DNA of 64,000 nt from CAZSNT01 sp964607765 (GCA_964607765.1 CAZSNT010000012.1:32226-96225), one strand, 5' to 3'. Shown: positions 51,629-60,864, numbered from the stretch's first letter. Program-made: numbers and translations. The notes: a model not told the origin generated them from the sequence alone.

Positions 51629-53596
51629 CTATTCCCCAAGCGATTCGTTATACTCGCGCCAGACGCGCGCCAGCATCTCGTAGTCCTGCTCCTCAAAGCG
51701 CTCGCGCGTGGTCTCGATGCCGCTCACGTAGTAGGTGCAGGGATTGCCGATGCTGGGCTGGAACTCAGCATACTCGCGCCAGGCCTCGAGGCTCGGCATC
51801 GGGTGCTGATCGGTGTGAACCGCGCAGCCGGGAGCGACGCGGTGAGCGATCTTGGCGCGGTGCTCCATCTGCGGCACGATGCTCTTCATGTCCGTGTAGA
51901 TGTCCTGCAGCCGCAGCATGTCGACAACGTCGTTGAAGTACGGGTTGAAGGTGTGGCTGATGATCAACGCGTCGGACTTCGCCGCCTTGGCCGCGTCGTA
52001 GTAGAGCTTGATCATCAGGTGCAGCGATTCGACACCCCAGGCGGTCGGCTCGGCGCGCGGCGTGATCGGCTTGGTGCCCCGGTACTTGGGGATGAAGTGG
52101 GTGTAGTCGAACTCGAAGCCGTCGGCATCCAGGCCCTCGGGCGAGAGCAGGTAGTGGATCTTCTCCCGGACCCGGGCCACATAGGCCGCGTTCTGCGGGT
52201 CGGCGGTGTAGCGCCAGTTGGCATCGGTGAGGGTCGGGGCGGGCAGCGGGTAGTCGCGTCGGACCTTCTTGTGTTCGCGCTTGCAGGCCGCGTAGAACAC
52301 GTCGGTGTCGATGTCGAGATCGAAGAGATCGTCTTCGTCCACGACCATGTGCTCGGCGATGGGCACATCCTTGCCCTTGGACATGCGGCAGTAACTCCAT
52401 GGCGAGGCCCAGAGGATGACCTTGCGGCCTTTCTCGTGCTGAGCCGCGATGAAGCCCTTCAAGTCCGGCCACAGGTCCTCGGCCACATCCAATGCGGCGC
52501 CATTCTTGAACCAGCGGTTGTCGATGATCAGGATGGTGGGGTCGACGCCCTTTGATTCGAGCGTCGCCAGCATCTCTTCGTAGGCTGCCTGGGTGCAGAA
52601 GCCGTCCACATTGTCATGCGACCAGTCATCGTAGTCGCCGCAGAAGAAGTTGTCCCAGCGGTTGGAGTGGAAGACCTGCTCGCCCCAGCCGCCGAAGATC
52701 GGCTTCCGCCACCAGAGCGGGGTGTTGCTGCGGTCGACCTCTTTCATGCAGCCGGTCTGGCGCAGTACGTCCACGTACTTGTCAAGCGCTGCATACTCGT
52801 CGCGTGGCGACTCCTGGATGACGATGCGCGGGCTCTCCCACTTGCCGTCCACAACGGTGTAGCCCATGTAGTCGAGCATCAAGCCGAAGCCTTCGCCGCC
52901 CTCGTATTTGTAGCCCATGAAGGCGGCCTCGCCGGGCTGCACAGCCAACCCCAGCGAGACCCAGCTCGCGCCGTTCTTCTTGCCCATCAGGTAGAGGAAG
53001 GGCGCCGGCGTCGCCAGCCAGTCGCCGCCGAAGTAGTGGCGATCGCCGTTGACGCGGATGTCGCAGCTCTCGTAGTACTGGAAGATCCGCTTGTCGGAGG
53101 AGTTGATGCAGAAGGAAAACACCTCGTCAAAGCCCGGTTCCGAGGAGGTAATGAAGTCCTTTAGCGGTCGATGATACGCGAGCTTGCGGTTGGGCCCGCA
53201 GAAGTACGGGTAGTAGTACTGTTCGAGCCGCGGGTCGTCCTGCCGGAAGCCCTCGAAGAAGCGGGCCGTCTCGAGCTGGCCCCGGCCGTGCACCGTATAA
53301 CCGTACAGCACGGTTTCGGGCCGACACTCAAAGCGGTAGACAACCCGGTCCCAAAGCGTGGTCTTGCCGACAAAGGACAGCGTGATCCGGTCGCCTTCCT
53401 GCGTGACCTCCGGCGCTCCCAGATCGATCAACTCGTCGATGCCGTCATCGCGGTCGCAGCCGGATGCAATGAAGAGTCGCGCGCCCACGCCGCTGCTGAA
53501 GGCGAGATCCACGAACAGGGGATCCTGGGCCGAGTACCGCAGTTCATAGGTCTCGCCCTTGAGGGATAGGCCGGCAGTGTCTTGGTTGATACGCAT
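51629..53596 (-). CDS. TIM-barrel glycoside hydrolase, clan-D / GH31-like
   Basis: A 655-residue protein starting at ATG 53596 (AGGAG site). The N-terminal 270 residues are a beta-supersandwich (LFVDLAFSSGVGARLF, GFGLMLDYMGY). The barrel carries PIFGGWGEQVF, PTILIIDNRWFKNG and VILWASPWSYCRM. It then reads DADGFEFDYTHF, where the acidic residues near 490-497 sit where the nucleophile of GH27/GH36/GH31-type enzymes lies. No signal peptide. It probably hydrolyses an alpha-glycoside in the cytoplasm; neither the family number nor the sugar can be fixed by eye. Minisatellites flank it on both sides. Confidence 0.7.
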   Translation of the reverse strand: MRINQDTAGLSLKGETYELRYSAQDPLFVDLAFSSGVGARLFIASGCDRDDGIDELIDLGAPEVTQEGDRITLSFVGKTTLWDRVVYRFECRPETVLYGYTVHGRGQLETARFFEGFRQDDPRLEQYYYPYFCGPNRKLAYHRPLKDFITSSEPGFDEVFSFCINSSDKRIFQYYESCDIRVNGDRHYFGGDWLATPAPFLYLMGKKNGASWVSLGLAVQPGEAAFMGYKYEGGEGFGLMLDYMGYTVVDGKWESPRIVIQESPRDEYAALDKYVDVLRQTGCMKEVDRSNTPLWWRKPIFGGWGEQVFHSNRWDNFFCGDYDDWSHDNVDGFCTQAAYEEMLATLESKGVDPTILIIDNRWFKNGAALDVAEDLWPDLKGFIAAQHEKGRKVILWASPWSYCRMSKGKDVPIAEHMVVDEDDLFDLDIDTDVFYAACKREHKKVRRDYPLPAPTLTDANWRYTADPQNAAYVARVREKIHYLLSPEGLDADGFEFDYTHFIPKYRGTKPITPRAEPTAWGVESLHLMIKLYYDAAKAAKSDALIISHTFNPYFNDVVDMLRLQDIYTDMKSIVPQMEHRAKIAHRVAPGCAVHTDQHPMPSLEAWREYAEFQPSIGNPCTYYVSGIETTRERFEEQDYEMLARVWREYNESLGE

Positions 53597-53688
53597 GTTC
53601 GCTCCTTGCTGTAATGGACGGGAGATCAAGGTGAGAGATCCGGGCGCAAAAGCAAGGCGGCAGACCGCCACAAATCCAACATTTCAGT

Positions 53689-53766
53689 CTTCGACCCTAA
53701 TCTTCGACCCTAATCTTCGACCCTAATCTCCGACCCTAATCTCCGACCCTAATCTCCGACCCTAAT
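53689..53766. repeat. 13-bp minisatellite (6 units)
   Basis: Six contiguous 13-base units, CTTCGACCCTAAT three times then CTCCGACCCTAAT three times, in the spacer upstream of the GH gene that starts at 53596. The minus strand reads ATTAGGGTCGAAG. The stop codon of the adjacent sulfatase remnant lies within the last unit. Confidence 0.92.
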
Positions 53767-53866
53767 CTTCCACTCGATGCCCGTTGATGACGACGTCTGT
53801 AACCTGCCCGGCATAGGAGAACGGAGTCACATAGGGCCCGACCGGGGCGTACACGTCCCTGTTGGC
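53762..53866 (-). pseudogene. C-terminal fragment of a sulfatase-linked LamG-like domain
   Basis: The minus strand encodes VYAPVGPYVTPFSYAGQVTD followed by VVINGHRVED and a stop. This matches the end of the LamG-like module of the fusion sulfatase (APVGPYSAPFAYPGRIAEVI). Upstream of it the frame degenerates into charged low-complexity sequence. It is what remains of the 3' end of another sulfatase-type gene, inside the 431-base spacer 53597-54027. Confidence 0.55.
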
Positions 53867-53933
53867 TTTGGCTTCTCTTCTTCTTCCGGTTTCCGGCGGC
53901 GCGCGGGTCCAGATCGGCTGCGCCGCTCGATCC

Positions 53934-54039
53934 ACTCGATTCCAGTCGATCACGTCGACTCTAGTCGACATCCGCCCGCCGCCTTCCGAAAAAGTCGACC
54001 AGATCGACGGCAGTCGACTGGAATCGACTAGAGTCGAGG
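53934..54039. repeat. GTCGA-rich inverted repeat at the 3' end of the large unknown gene
   Basis: Words such as ACTCGATTCCAGTCGA and GTCGACTCTAGTCGAC on the left recur in inverted form on the right (GTCGACTGGAATCGACTAGA, GTCGAG). A direct repeat CGGCGGCGCGCGGGWCC also lies on both sides, near 53895 and 54048. The stop codon of the gene ending at 54028 is part of the repeat, so its last codons derive from it. Confidence 0.6.
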
Positions 54040-57000
54040 CCCTGATTCGGCGGCGCGCGGGACCGTGGACGACCCCGGAGCGATGGGATCACCTCTGGTG
54101 AAGAACTGTGCCTCCAACCAAGCGCGTTGTCCCTCGGCTGCCCCGGCAAACTGCACGGTGAGCGGGCCCATGGGGACGACAAAGCCCTGTTTGCGGACCT
54201 CGCAGTCACGAACCTTGTTCCAGTTCAGGTCATACAGTCCAATGCTGTCGCCACCGAGGTACCACAGGTAGTGGCCACTCGGGACGGCGCCCGGCACCAC
54301 CAATTCGCGGCCCGGTCCGAGTTTGATCGTGAAATCCTGCAGCTCGCAGGCCACTTCGCGCAAGGGACGGATATTCCGTACGGTCACTTTCGCGTGTGTC
54401 TCTGGCGGGACTGTACCGAAGCCTATGCGGACCTTGCGGATGCGCCCGTAATCGAATCTTCCGTGGCCGCGCCAGCTCCAGTGCGGGTCGCCCCAGGCGA
54501 CCTCACCCGACGGGATGCAGATCTCGCGTGTGCCGTTGAAGTCGATCGGCACGACGTAATCCCGATGCCCCCGCCCCTCGATCGTGATCACCAGCACCGC
54601 GCCGCTGCCGTCTCCCGTGACGGTGCAGCCGATGCCGCGCGCCGCGCTCATATCCAAGGACGTGGCCCAGGCGGGCCGGTCCTCGGCATGCGTCGCCGTG
54701 TCGTTGCTGTCGTTGCGGCAGGCTACGTGCAGCGTCTTCCCGTCCACCACCAACTCATGTCCCGCAGCCGGCTCGATCGTGGAGCTGTGCGGCATCAGGT
54801 CGTGACGTACGACAGCCAGCTGCGGGCGTGCCCGCGGCCAGACGCTCGCACCGAACGCGGCCAGCTCCGTGACCGCTCCCCAATCACCCTCGCCGACTTT
54901 CCCCTGCCACGAAGAGTCGCTGGCCAGTACGCGACTCGCCCCGGCCTGTTCGAGGTGGAGCGCCGCGGTGAAGCAGCCCGGGCCGCTGCCGTTCGTCGCC
55001 TTGACAGTGAGCTCGTTCTCGCCCGAACGCAGGTTTGCGATGTCCGCAAACAGGACTTGGTCGTAGCGGCCGCCGGCAAAGACCTTCTTACCGTTCAGAT
55101 GCGCGACGGCCTCGTCGTCCACGTGCAGGAAAAGACGGGCGCGCTTCACAGCGGCAGGATCCGACACGGTGAATGTGCGGCGCAGCAGCACCTGCCCGGG
55201 CTTGGCCTCGCCGTTGGCCACGGCCGCCGCGGGCCAGATGTGATGGGCGGAATGCAGTGGATGCACGGTGAAGTCCGTGGTCGTGCCGGCTGCGTAGGCA
55301 TCAAGGATAGCATTGCTCCCGCTGGCCTGTGCCTGACGGGCATCCGGCGCGTCTGCGGACTCCGCAAGTTCGCCCATGACCCGGATGACGAATTCCGGTT
55401 CCTTTGCCGACCATGCATTCGTAAGCTGCAGAGAGTCGCCCGTCCGAACGTATTGACGCGGGACGATGGGACCGAACTCCTGCCCAAAACCCCAGTTCAG
55501 CTCGCCGGCTGCACGGCCGACCAGGCGCAGCGGCACGATGCGGGTCTCGCCCTGGACGAGCTCCGGAGGGAAAAGCACATCCGTGCCGTGTTGGTTTCGA
55601 GCAGCTCCGAGCGGGCTGCGGAATCGGCCGTATTCGCCGGCGATTGCTTCGCGGCACTCGGGGCTGATGCTCTTCAGCACGGCGCGCCAGTTGCCGAGCA
55701 GCTTCTCAACCACGGGCACCATGCCGTGGTTGTCCAGGATGTCCGGAGTCACGCCGAACATGGGCCACGGGTACGAAACATTGAAACTGTTACCGCCGCG
55801 CCCCACCATTTCGGCCGGCTTGAACAGGATCTCGTAGGGCCCGGTGGCCGGGCGGATATCGCTGTGCAGGTACAGCGGCAGGCTGGCGCCGCCCGCCACG
55901 CCGGCCCGGGCGTGATTGGCGAGGACAGGACGCGAACTTCGGAACCAGTATTCGATGTTGAAGGGCAGGGGACAGCCACCCGAGGTGTTGCTGGTGCTCG
56001 GCAACGTGAGATGCGAGGCGAGCAGCCAGCTGAACTTGTCCGCGCCCCACGGCCGGTCCCGGTGATCTTCCAGCGCATCGCATTCGAGGTGATCGACATT
56101 GTTGCGGGCGCAGAACTCCGCCCAACGCCGGACTGTCTCCGGGAGCAGCGTGGAGTCGGCGTCCGGAACGAATACCTGGCCATAGGGCCGCGTCAACCCC
56201 TCGAACACAGTGCCCGCGCGGTGGGCGGCCGCCGATTTGCCCCACGCGCCACGCCGACAGCCTTCGAGCACCCAGACATCCGCGTCCGTGTTCTCTACCG
56301 AGCGGACCTCGACCAGCTCCTCGCCCAGCAGGAAGAGGCGCAGGTTCATCCAACTGCGCATGGTGTTCGGGCCAACCCACTCGTGCCGGACCTGTCGCGG
56401 GTAGCGCGCACCCGGAGCCGGTCGGAAGTGCAGGACAGTGTCGTCTGCTTCGGCGTCCTGCGCCAGCGTGCCGCGCACCCAACGGGACAGGCGCGGATCG
56501 ATGCCGTTGCGGGCATAGTCCGGGTCGTTCCGGGCGATGGAAATGCAGGTGCCGTGGATCGCGACACTCATCCCTTTCCGGCGCAGCTCCGCCGTGTAGT
56601 TGTTCAGGTCCTCCTCGCCACGCGGGAAGACCTCGCGATTGACGTGCATGTAGGAGTGCTCTCTCGGCCAATACTCGCCGCGCCACGAGTCGGCGTGCAG
56701 GTAGACTTGCTTCATGCCGATCTTCTCGGCCCAAGCGGTCATGCGGTCGAGCTCGGCCCGGTTCTTCGCGCCGACCACCAGGCAGCTTTGATCCGAAAAG
56801 CGGCGCTGCCACTCAGCAAGCCAGGCCCGGGCGCGTCGCATGGTCCATCTGCCGGGCGGATGCGGCAAGCCGTCGTGCACCCACATGCGGAGCAGGTTGT
56901 CGTCAAACTCCGCATCGTCGCGGGGCGCCTGGATGGCAAACGCCCCGAGGGGGTTGGGCGTGTTCCGTGCCCAAAGCCAGGGCCAGGACATGGCCTTGCC

Positions 57001-57435
57001 GTCGCGGGAGGGCACGCTCATATAGTCGAGCCGGATCAGAACGAACGGGCTCTCGGCCGGAACGCGGAACGCGAGCTTCATCAATGTCCCGGGCACAGGC
57101 TCCGCGACGTCCCTGATACGCAACACCAGATAGCTGCCCCGTGACTGCAGCGAGAAGTCGACCCGGTACCCCGCTCCCGCAACACTCAGCATGTCCTCAC
57201 TCAGCCGTACCTGGTCGAGCGGCGCCGTCTGCATCGTGCCGCCGGGCCGGTCCAGGTACTCAACGGCAAAACCGCTCGCGCCGCGCTCTGTGGCCGGAAA
57301 CACGTCCGAAATCAGTAGCGGTGTACCCATGTCAGTGCTCCTGCAGCCTTGCAGGAGCGTCACCACGAGCGCTGCTGCAGCGAGGACTGCTTTGGCTCGG
57401 GACTCCAGGGCTTTTGGGCGGGACCCCATCTGCAT
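54028..57435 (-). CDS. Large unknown lipoprotein, putative new glycoside-hydrolase-like family (exported copy)
   Basis: A 1135-residue protein; ATG 57435 (AGGAG site) begins a lipoprotein signal with lipobox LLQGC. It shares the full plan of the 997-residue protein: RMWVHDGLPHPPGRW, MKQVYLHADSWRGEY, the insert VLEGCRRGAWGKSAAAHRAG, DADSTLLPETVRRWAEFC and DHLECDALED, which matches HAEYDGCE. The C-terminal domain has GDGSGAVLVITIEGRGHRDY and IPSGEVAWGDPHWSWRG. It has an extra domain at about 770-880 (LRRTFTVSDPAAVKRARLFL) resembling a GH2-type jelly roll. One TGCGGACTCCGCA palindrome (55354-55366) sits inside. The two genes probably act on the same polymer outside and inside the cell. Confidence 0.75.
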   Translation of the reverse strand: MQMGSRPKALESRAKAVLAAAALVVTLLQGCRSTDMGTPLLISDVFPATERGASGFAVEYLDRPGGTMQTAPLDQVRLSEDMLSVAGAGYRVDFSLQSRGSYLVLRIRDVAEPVPGTLMKLAFRVPAESPFVLIRLDYMSVPSRDGKAMSWPWLWARNTPNPLGAFAIQAPRDDAEFDDNLLRMWVHDGLPHPPGRWTMRRARAWLAEWQRRFSDQSCLVVGAKNRAELDRMTAWAEKIGMKQVYLHADSWRGEYWPREHSYMHVNREVFPRGEEDLNNYTAELRRKGMSVAIHGTCISIARNDPDYARNGIDPRLSRWVRGTLAQDAEADDTVLHFRPAPGARYPRQVRHEWVGPNTMRSWMNLRLFLLGEELVEVRSVENTDADVWVLEGCRRGAWGKSAAAHRAGTVFEGLTRPYGQVFVPDADSTLLPETVRRWAEFCARNNVDHLECDALEDHRDRPWGADKFSWLLASHLTLPSTSNTSGGCPLPFNIEYWFRSSRPVLANHARAGVAGGASLPLYLHSDIRPATGPYEILFKPAEMVGRGGNSFNVSYPWPMFGVTPDILDNHGMVPVVEKLLGNWRAVLKSISPECREAIAGEYGRFRSPLGAARNQHGTDVLFPPELVQGETRIVPLRLVGRAAGELNWGFGQEFGPIVPRQYVRTGDSLQLTNAWSAKEPEFVIRVMGELAESADAPDARQAQASGSNAILDAYAAGTTTDFTVHPLHSAHHIWPAAAVANGEAKPGQVLLRRTFTVSDPAAVKRARLFLHVDDEAVAHLNGKKVFAGGRYDQVLFADIANLRSGENELTVKATNGSGPGCFTAALHLEQAGASRVLASDSSWQGKVGEGDWGAVTELAAFGASVWPRARPQLAVVRHDLMPHSSTIEPAAGHELVVDGKTLHVACRNDSNDTATHAEDRPAWATSLDMSAARGIGCTVTGDGSGAVLVITIEGRGHRDYVVPIDFNGTREICIPSGEVAWGDPHWSWRGHGRFDYGRIRKVRIGFGTVPPETHAKVTVRNIRPLREVACELQDFTIKLGPGRELVVPGAVPSGHYLWYLGGDSIGLYDLNWNKVRDCEVRKQGFVVPMGPLTVQFAGAAEGQRAWLEAQFFTRGDPIAPGSSTVPRAAESGPRL

Positions 57436-57473
57436 ACGTCTTTGCTCCTGTCCACCCAGAACCGTTGCCCGCC

Positions 57474-59870
57474 CTACTTGAGCAAGTGAGCGTCGGCCCA
57501 GCTGGCGTGGTCGCCTCCGCGGTCACCGTCGGCTTCCGTGACGACCAGGGAAAGGGTCCCGGCGCCCTTTACGGCGATGTCGAGCGGCTCGCGTGGGACG
57601 GCGTCCCGGCTGCGAGTCTTGCCAGTGGAGAAGACCTCCTTACCGTCAACAAGGATCTTCATTTCGATGAGCCCCTGATGGGCATCATCCGGTCCGGGGA
57701 CGACGTGGAAGGTGGAGAACTTCCCCCCCAGTGGAAACGTGATCTTCGACGGAGCGTGGACACCGAGGCCACGCTCATAGACGTGGCCACCGACGCTGAT
57801 CGGCGTGCCGCCCCACGCCTTGTCATGCGATATGTGGTGGAAACTCTCGGCCTTGGTGGCCATCCTCTCGATCAGATAGACTTTGCCGCCTTTCGCAGCC
57901 AGTTCGTCCATCTTCTCGAGGCGCACCGAATCACCGATGGCCTTCTGGAACTCGTCCTCGAACGCGGCCGCCTCGACGTTTTGCTCGCCGCGGGCCTCGT
58001 GCGGATGGGGGCGTCTGACGAGTTCCCCGCTTTCCCAGCGCAGGTTCCGCAGCTCGGGGGGAGAGCCCTGCCAGTTGCGTTTGACCGGCGGCGTGGTCTT
58101 GACGCGGTTGGCAGGTGTGAAGGTCAACTCGGTCGCCTCGGCCCAATCCCTCAGGGCGTTGCCCGCCTCGTTCCTGAAATCGCCGGGGCCCAGGACAATG
58201 GAGTTCAGACCGGCCTCAGTCAAATCCGCCACGGCGTGATAGGTGTCTCTCTTGCGTCCGGTGTAGCCTTGCCAGGTGTTGACCGGCAACCCAACGGCCA
58301 CGCGATTGCCGGCGGCAGTGGTTACGATATCCAGCGCGAGCTTCCCGGCCTTGGGGCCCATCCATGAGGGATCGATGATCTTGCGGGTCGCGTAGAACCA
58401 GTGATGGGGATTGCCGGCGTTGAGCCGGTACCAATCCTGCCAGCCGCGGGAGAAGTCGTCGATCAGTCGCTGCCGGGGTTCGGTCGCTATGGTCCCGGCC
58501 TGCTTGAGGGCGGCGGGGTAGACGCATTGGTACTCGGAGTTGACAGTCAGAAGATCGGTGGGGGACGTCCCCGGGCGGGCGGGTAGCGTGCGCGGCATCT
58601 TGTAGGTGATGTTGGCGAACGCGAACAGTGGCTCTTTGACATCGAAAACCGGGCATTTTCCCGTGTAAGTGTTATCGTCCCGTTTCACCGCCGCGCTGCG
58701 CCAGAAGCGGATGCGCGGATCGCGAGCATAGCCGTAGTGGATATCGACCTTTTCGACCGGGAGCCCTGCCGAGTCATCGACCTCGACCCGGAAGACGGGG
58801 ACATGGTCCGGCGTGTCAAGGACAAGCTCGGACGACGACTGCTTCGGAAAGGTGAAGCTGCCTTTGAGATGGGCTTCCATCCACATCCAGCGAGCTGCCG
58901 CCGTTTCAGTGGTGAACCGGTGGTTCAGGTGGGGGGCCAGGACCAGCATGCGCTCGGTCGCGGCTGGGAGGCACGCCATGCCTTTCACGACCCACTCGGT
59001 CGGCGAGTTGAAGTCGTTGGTCGCGCCCAGAAAGAGGACTGGTGCAGTGATGTGCGGCCAGTACGATTGGGCGGAGACGACCTGGGTATACAGTGCCATG
59101 CCGTCGTCCGGGTTCATGCGTCGGGCGCTCCCCGGCAGGCCCCACAGATCCGTGTAGAGATAGCCGCTGCCGCCGACCGAAGGCGAAGCCGCCTTGATGC
59201 GCGGATCAACCGCTGTGAGTACGGTGGCGCGACCGCCCATGGAGTGGCCTTCAACGCCGAGCTTGCTCGCATCGACTTCCGGACGCTGCTCGAGGAACGT
59301 CAAGGCGCGCCGGGCGCTCAAGGCGATCAGGTTCCAACTGCTGTTGAGCAGGTGCGGTTCCTTGTGGAGCGTGTTCCTGTCGGGCCGGACCAGGTTGTGA
59401 TGGTCCAATTGCTCCGTCTTGGTCACGCCCGGGCGAATGAACCCCGCCGCCAACCCGTCCCAGTCCGTGTTGGGCGTCTCCTCTTGCTCCAACACCTTGC
59501 CGCCCCAGTTGATGCTGATGCAGGCGTAGCCCATCTTGACCCAGTCGGCAACGCGACCTGCGTGTGCCCGCTGCCCGCCGCCGTGGATGTGCACGATACC
59601 GGGCACACCCTTTGCTTCCTTCGGACATCCGTAGTAGGCGGCGATGACGGGCGACGCCGTCTTGTTGCTCCCGACCAGCTTGCCGAGGGCGAAACGGACA
59701 AGCTGGTAGCGCCCGTTGGCATCGTCCCATTCCTTCACCACCTCCACGTTGAGGACGGCTTTGCGGACGTCGTGGGCGCCCCAGAACGAGACAACCGCAC
59801 TATCGCCCCGGACAACACCAGCCGTGCTGATCAACACCAGGCCGACGAGAAACGCCACGACTTTGGCCAT
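57474..59870 (-). CDS. Exported alpha/beta hydrolase (acetyl-xylan-esterase-like) with C-terminal NPCBM
   Basis: A 798-residue protein; ATG 59870 has a GGAG site and a signal peptide (MAKVVAFLVGLVLISTAGVV). The alpha/beta hydrolase part (about 80-360) has an HIHGGGQRAH oxyanion region, nucleophile Ser210 in VEGHSMGGRA and a histidine candidate in LAPHLNHRF. A middle region of about 300 residues is a beta-rich module (DDFSRGWQDWYRLN). Residues about 690-798 form an NPCBM-type binding module (YERGLGVHAPSKITFPLGG, GGDHASWADAHL). It likely removes acetyl or feruloyl groups from a polysaccharide. Confidence 0.85.
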   Translation of the reverse strand: MAKVVAFLVGLVLISTAGVVRGDSAVVSFWGAHDVRKAVLNVEVVKEWDDANGRYQLVRFALGKLVGSNKTASPVIAAYYGCPKEAKGVPGIVHIHGGGQRAHAGRVADWVKMGYACISINWGGKVLEQEETPNTDWDGLAAGFIRPGVTKTEQLDHHNLVRPDRNTLHKEPHLLNSSWNLIALSARRALTFLEQRPEVDASKLGVEGHSMGGRATVLTAVDPRIKAASPSVGGSGYLYTDLWGLPGSARRMNPDDGMALYTQVVSAQSYWPHITAPVLFLGATNDFNSPTEWVVKGMACLPAATERMLVLAPHLNHRFTTETAAARWMWMEAHLKGSFTFPKQSSSELVLDTPDHVPVFRVEVDDSAGLPVEKVDIHYGYARDPRIRFWRSAAVKRDDNTYTGKCPVFDVKEPLFAFANITYKMPRTLPARPGTSPTDLLTVNSEYQCVYPAALKQAGTIATEPRQRLIDDFSRGWQDWYRLNAGNPHHWFYATRKIIDPSWMGPKAGKLALDIVTTAAGNRVAVGLPVNTWQGYTGRKRDTYHAVADLTEAGLNSIVLGPGDFRNEAGNALRDWAEATELTFTPANRVKTTPPVKRNWQGSPPELRNLRWESGELVRRPHPHEARGEQNVEAAAFEDEFQKAIGDSVRLEKMDELAAKGGKVYLIERMATKAESFHHISHDKAWGGTPISVGGHVYERGLGVHAPSKITFPLGGKFSTFHVVPGPDDAHQGLIEMKILVDGKEVFSTGKTRSRDAVPREPLDIAVKGAGTLSLVVTEADGDRGGDHASWADAHLLK

Positions 59871-59915
59871 CGTCGTTCTCCAGATCCAATGTGAGCCTGT
59901 CTGCATCCGTCCGTA

Positions 59916-60800
59916 TCAGTCCCCAGCGACCACGGTCCAGGCGCCCTTGGGCTGGCTGACGCTGCCGCTGCCAATGATGAGACCGTCGTTGAACCGGTAG
60001 GTGCCGACATTCCCGGCGGCGAACAGGTAGTTGACACGGTACGAATCGGCATGCATCCGGAACGTGGAGTTGGTCACCGGCCCCTGGGCACCGCTGCGGA
60101 ACCCGTCCGAGTCCACTTTCATCTGCCGTTCAGCATTGGTCAGCAACCGGCCGGCGCCCTGGGAGAAGTCAGTGAACTTCACGTCAATTTCCGTCAGTTG
60201 AATCGTGCCTGTGGCATCCCTGACGTTAGCGGCTTTGCGGAAGAACCTGGTGTGGTAGATCGCAGGATTCGCGCTGGAGAAGTCGAATGTGCTCTGCACG
60301 CCGATGGCGTTGCGGTTCCAGGCGTTCAGCCACGGCATGGCATAGTCCTGGGCCATCCACAGGGTGTCGTTGTAGGTCGTGCGCGGGGATTGGGCGGCCG
60401 GACACTGGTACTGCTCCAGCCCCTCGCCCTTCTTGTACCGCGCGCTTCGGGAAACGTTGGCCGTACCGCCCATGTAGGGATAGAGCGCCTTGTCCCAGCC
60501 GAATGCGATACCGCCGCCGGACTGGTCCTGGGCCAGCGGGTAATACTCGTCGTAGTCGTCCATATACAGGGCGTTCGCCGTGCCTATCTGCTTGAGATTG
60601 TTGGCACAGGCAATGCGCTGGGCTCTGCCCTTGGCCTTGTTCAGGCTGGGGAGCAGCATCGAGGCCAGGATCGCGATGATCGCAATGACCACCAGCAACT
60701 CGATGAGCGTGAAACCACACGTCGTCTGGTTGTGACCGCGGCCGGCGCGTGCGCCCTGGGACGGGTGTCTTCCCGGGGCTGGCTGTCTCTTGCTTCTCAT
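59916..60800 (-). CDS. Prepilin-type pseudopilin-like protein with degenerate processing motif
   Basis: A 294-residue protein with a basic N-terminus and the type II secretion / type IV prepilin leader GFTLIELLVVIAIIAILAS, cleaved after Gly by prepilin peptidase. The rest is the DUF1559-like extracellular part frequent in Lentisphaerota (ACANNLKQIGTANALYMDDY). Near the C-terminus HADSYRVNYLFAAG stands where the usual H-x9-DG motif occurs, with Ala-Gly in place of Asp-Gly. ATG 60800 has a GGAG site. It lies between the GntR-type regulator and the esterase, as these genes often do next to sulfatase clusters. Confidence 0.88.
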   Translation of the reverse strand: MRSKRQPAPGRHPSQGARAGRGHNQTTCGFTLIELLVVIAIIAILASMLLPSLNKAKGRAQRIACANNLKQIGTANALYMDDYDEYYPLAQDQSGGGIAFGWDKALYPYMGGTANVSRSARYKKGEGLEQYQCPAAQSPRTTYNDTLWMAQDYAMPWLNAWNRNAIGVQSTFDFSSANPAIYHTRFFRKAANVRDATGTIQLTEIDVKFTDFSQGAGRLLTNAERQMKVDSDGFRSGAQGPVTNSTFRMHADSYRVNYLFAAGNVGTYRFNDGLIIGSGSVSQPKGAWTVVAGD

Positions 60801-60864
60801 GTGTGCGTCTCCTCGTTGCTGGTGCCCGTGCTGGTCGGGGCTTTCTCTATAGTGCATTGCCTGT

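Noticed and set aside
54127..57144. Long plus-strand open frame of about 1005 codons
   Set aside because: It is exactly antisense to the large lipoprotein gene, has no ribosome site or motifs, and is Arg/Gly/Val-rich as expected from GC-rich third positions. The same holds for 48066-50528, 16756-18930, 41178-43106 and 5423-7369.
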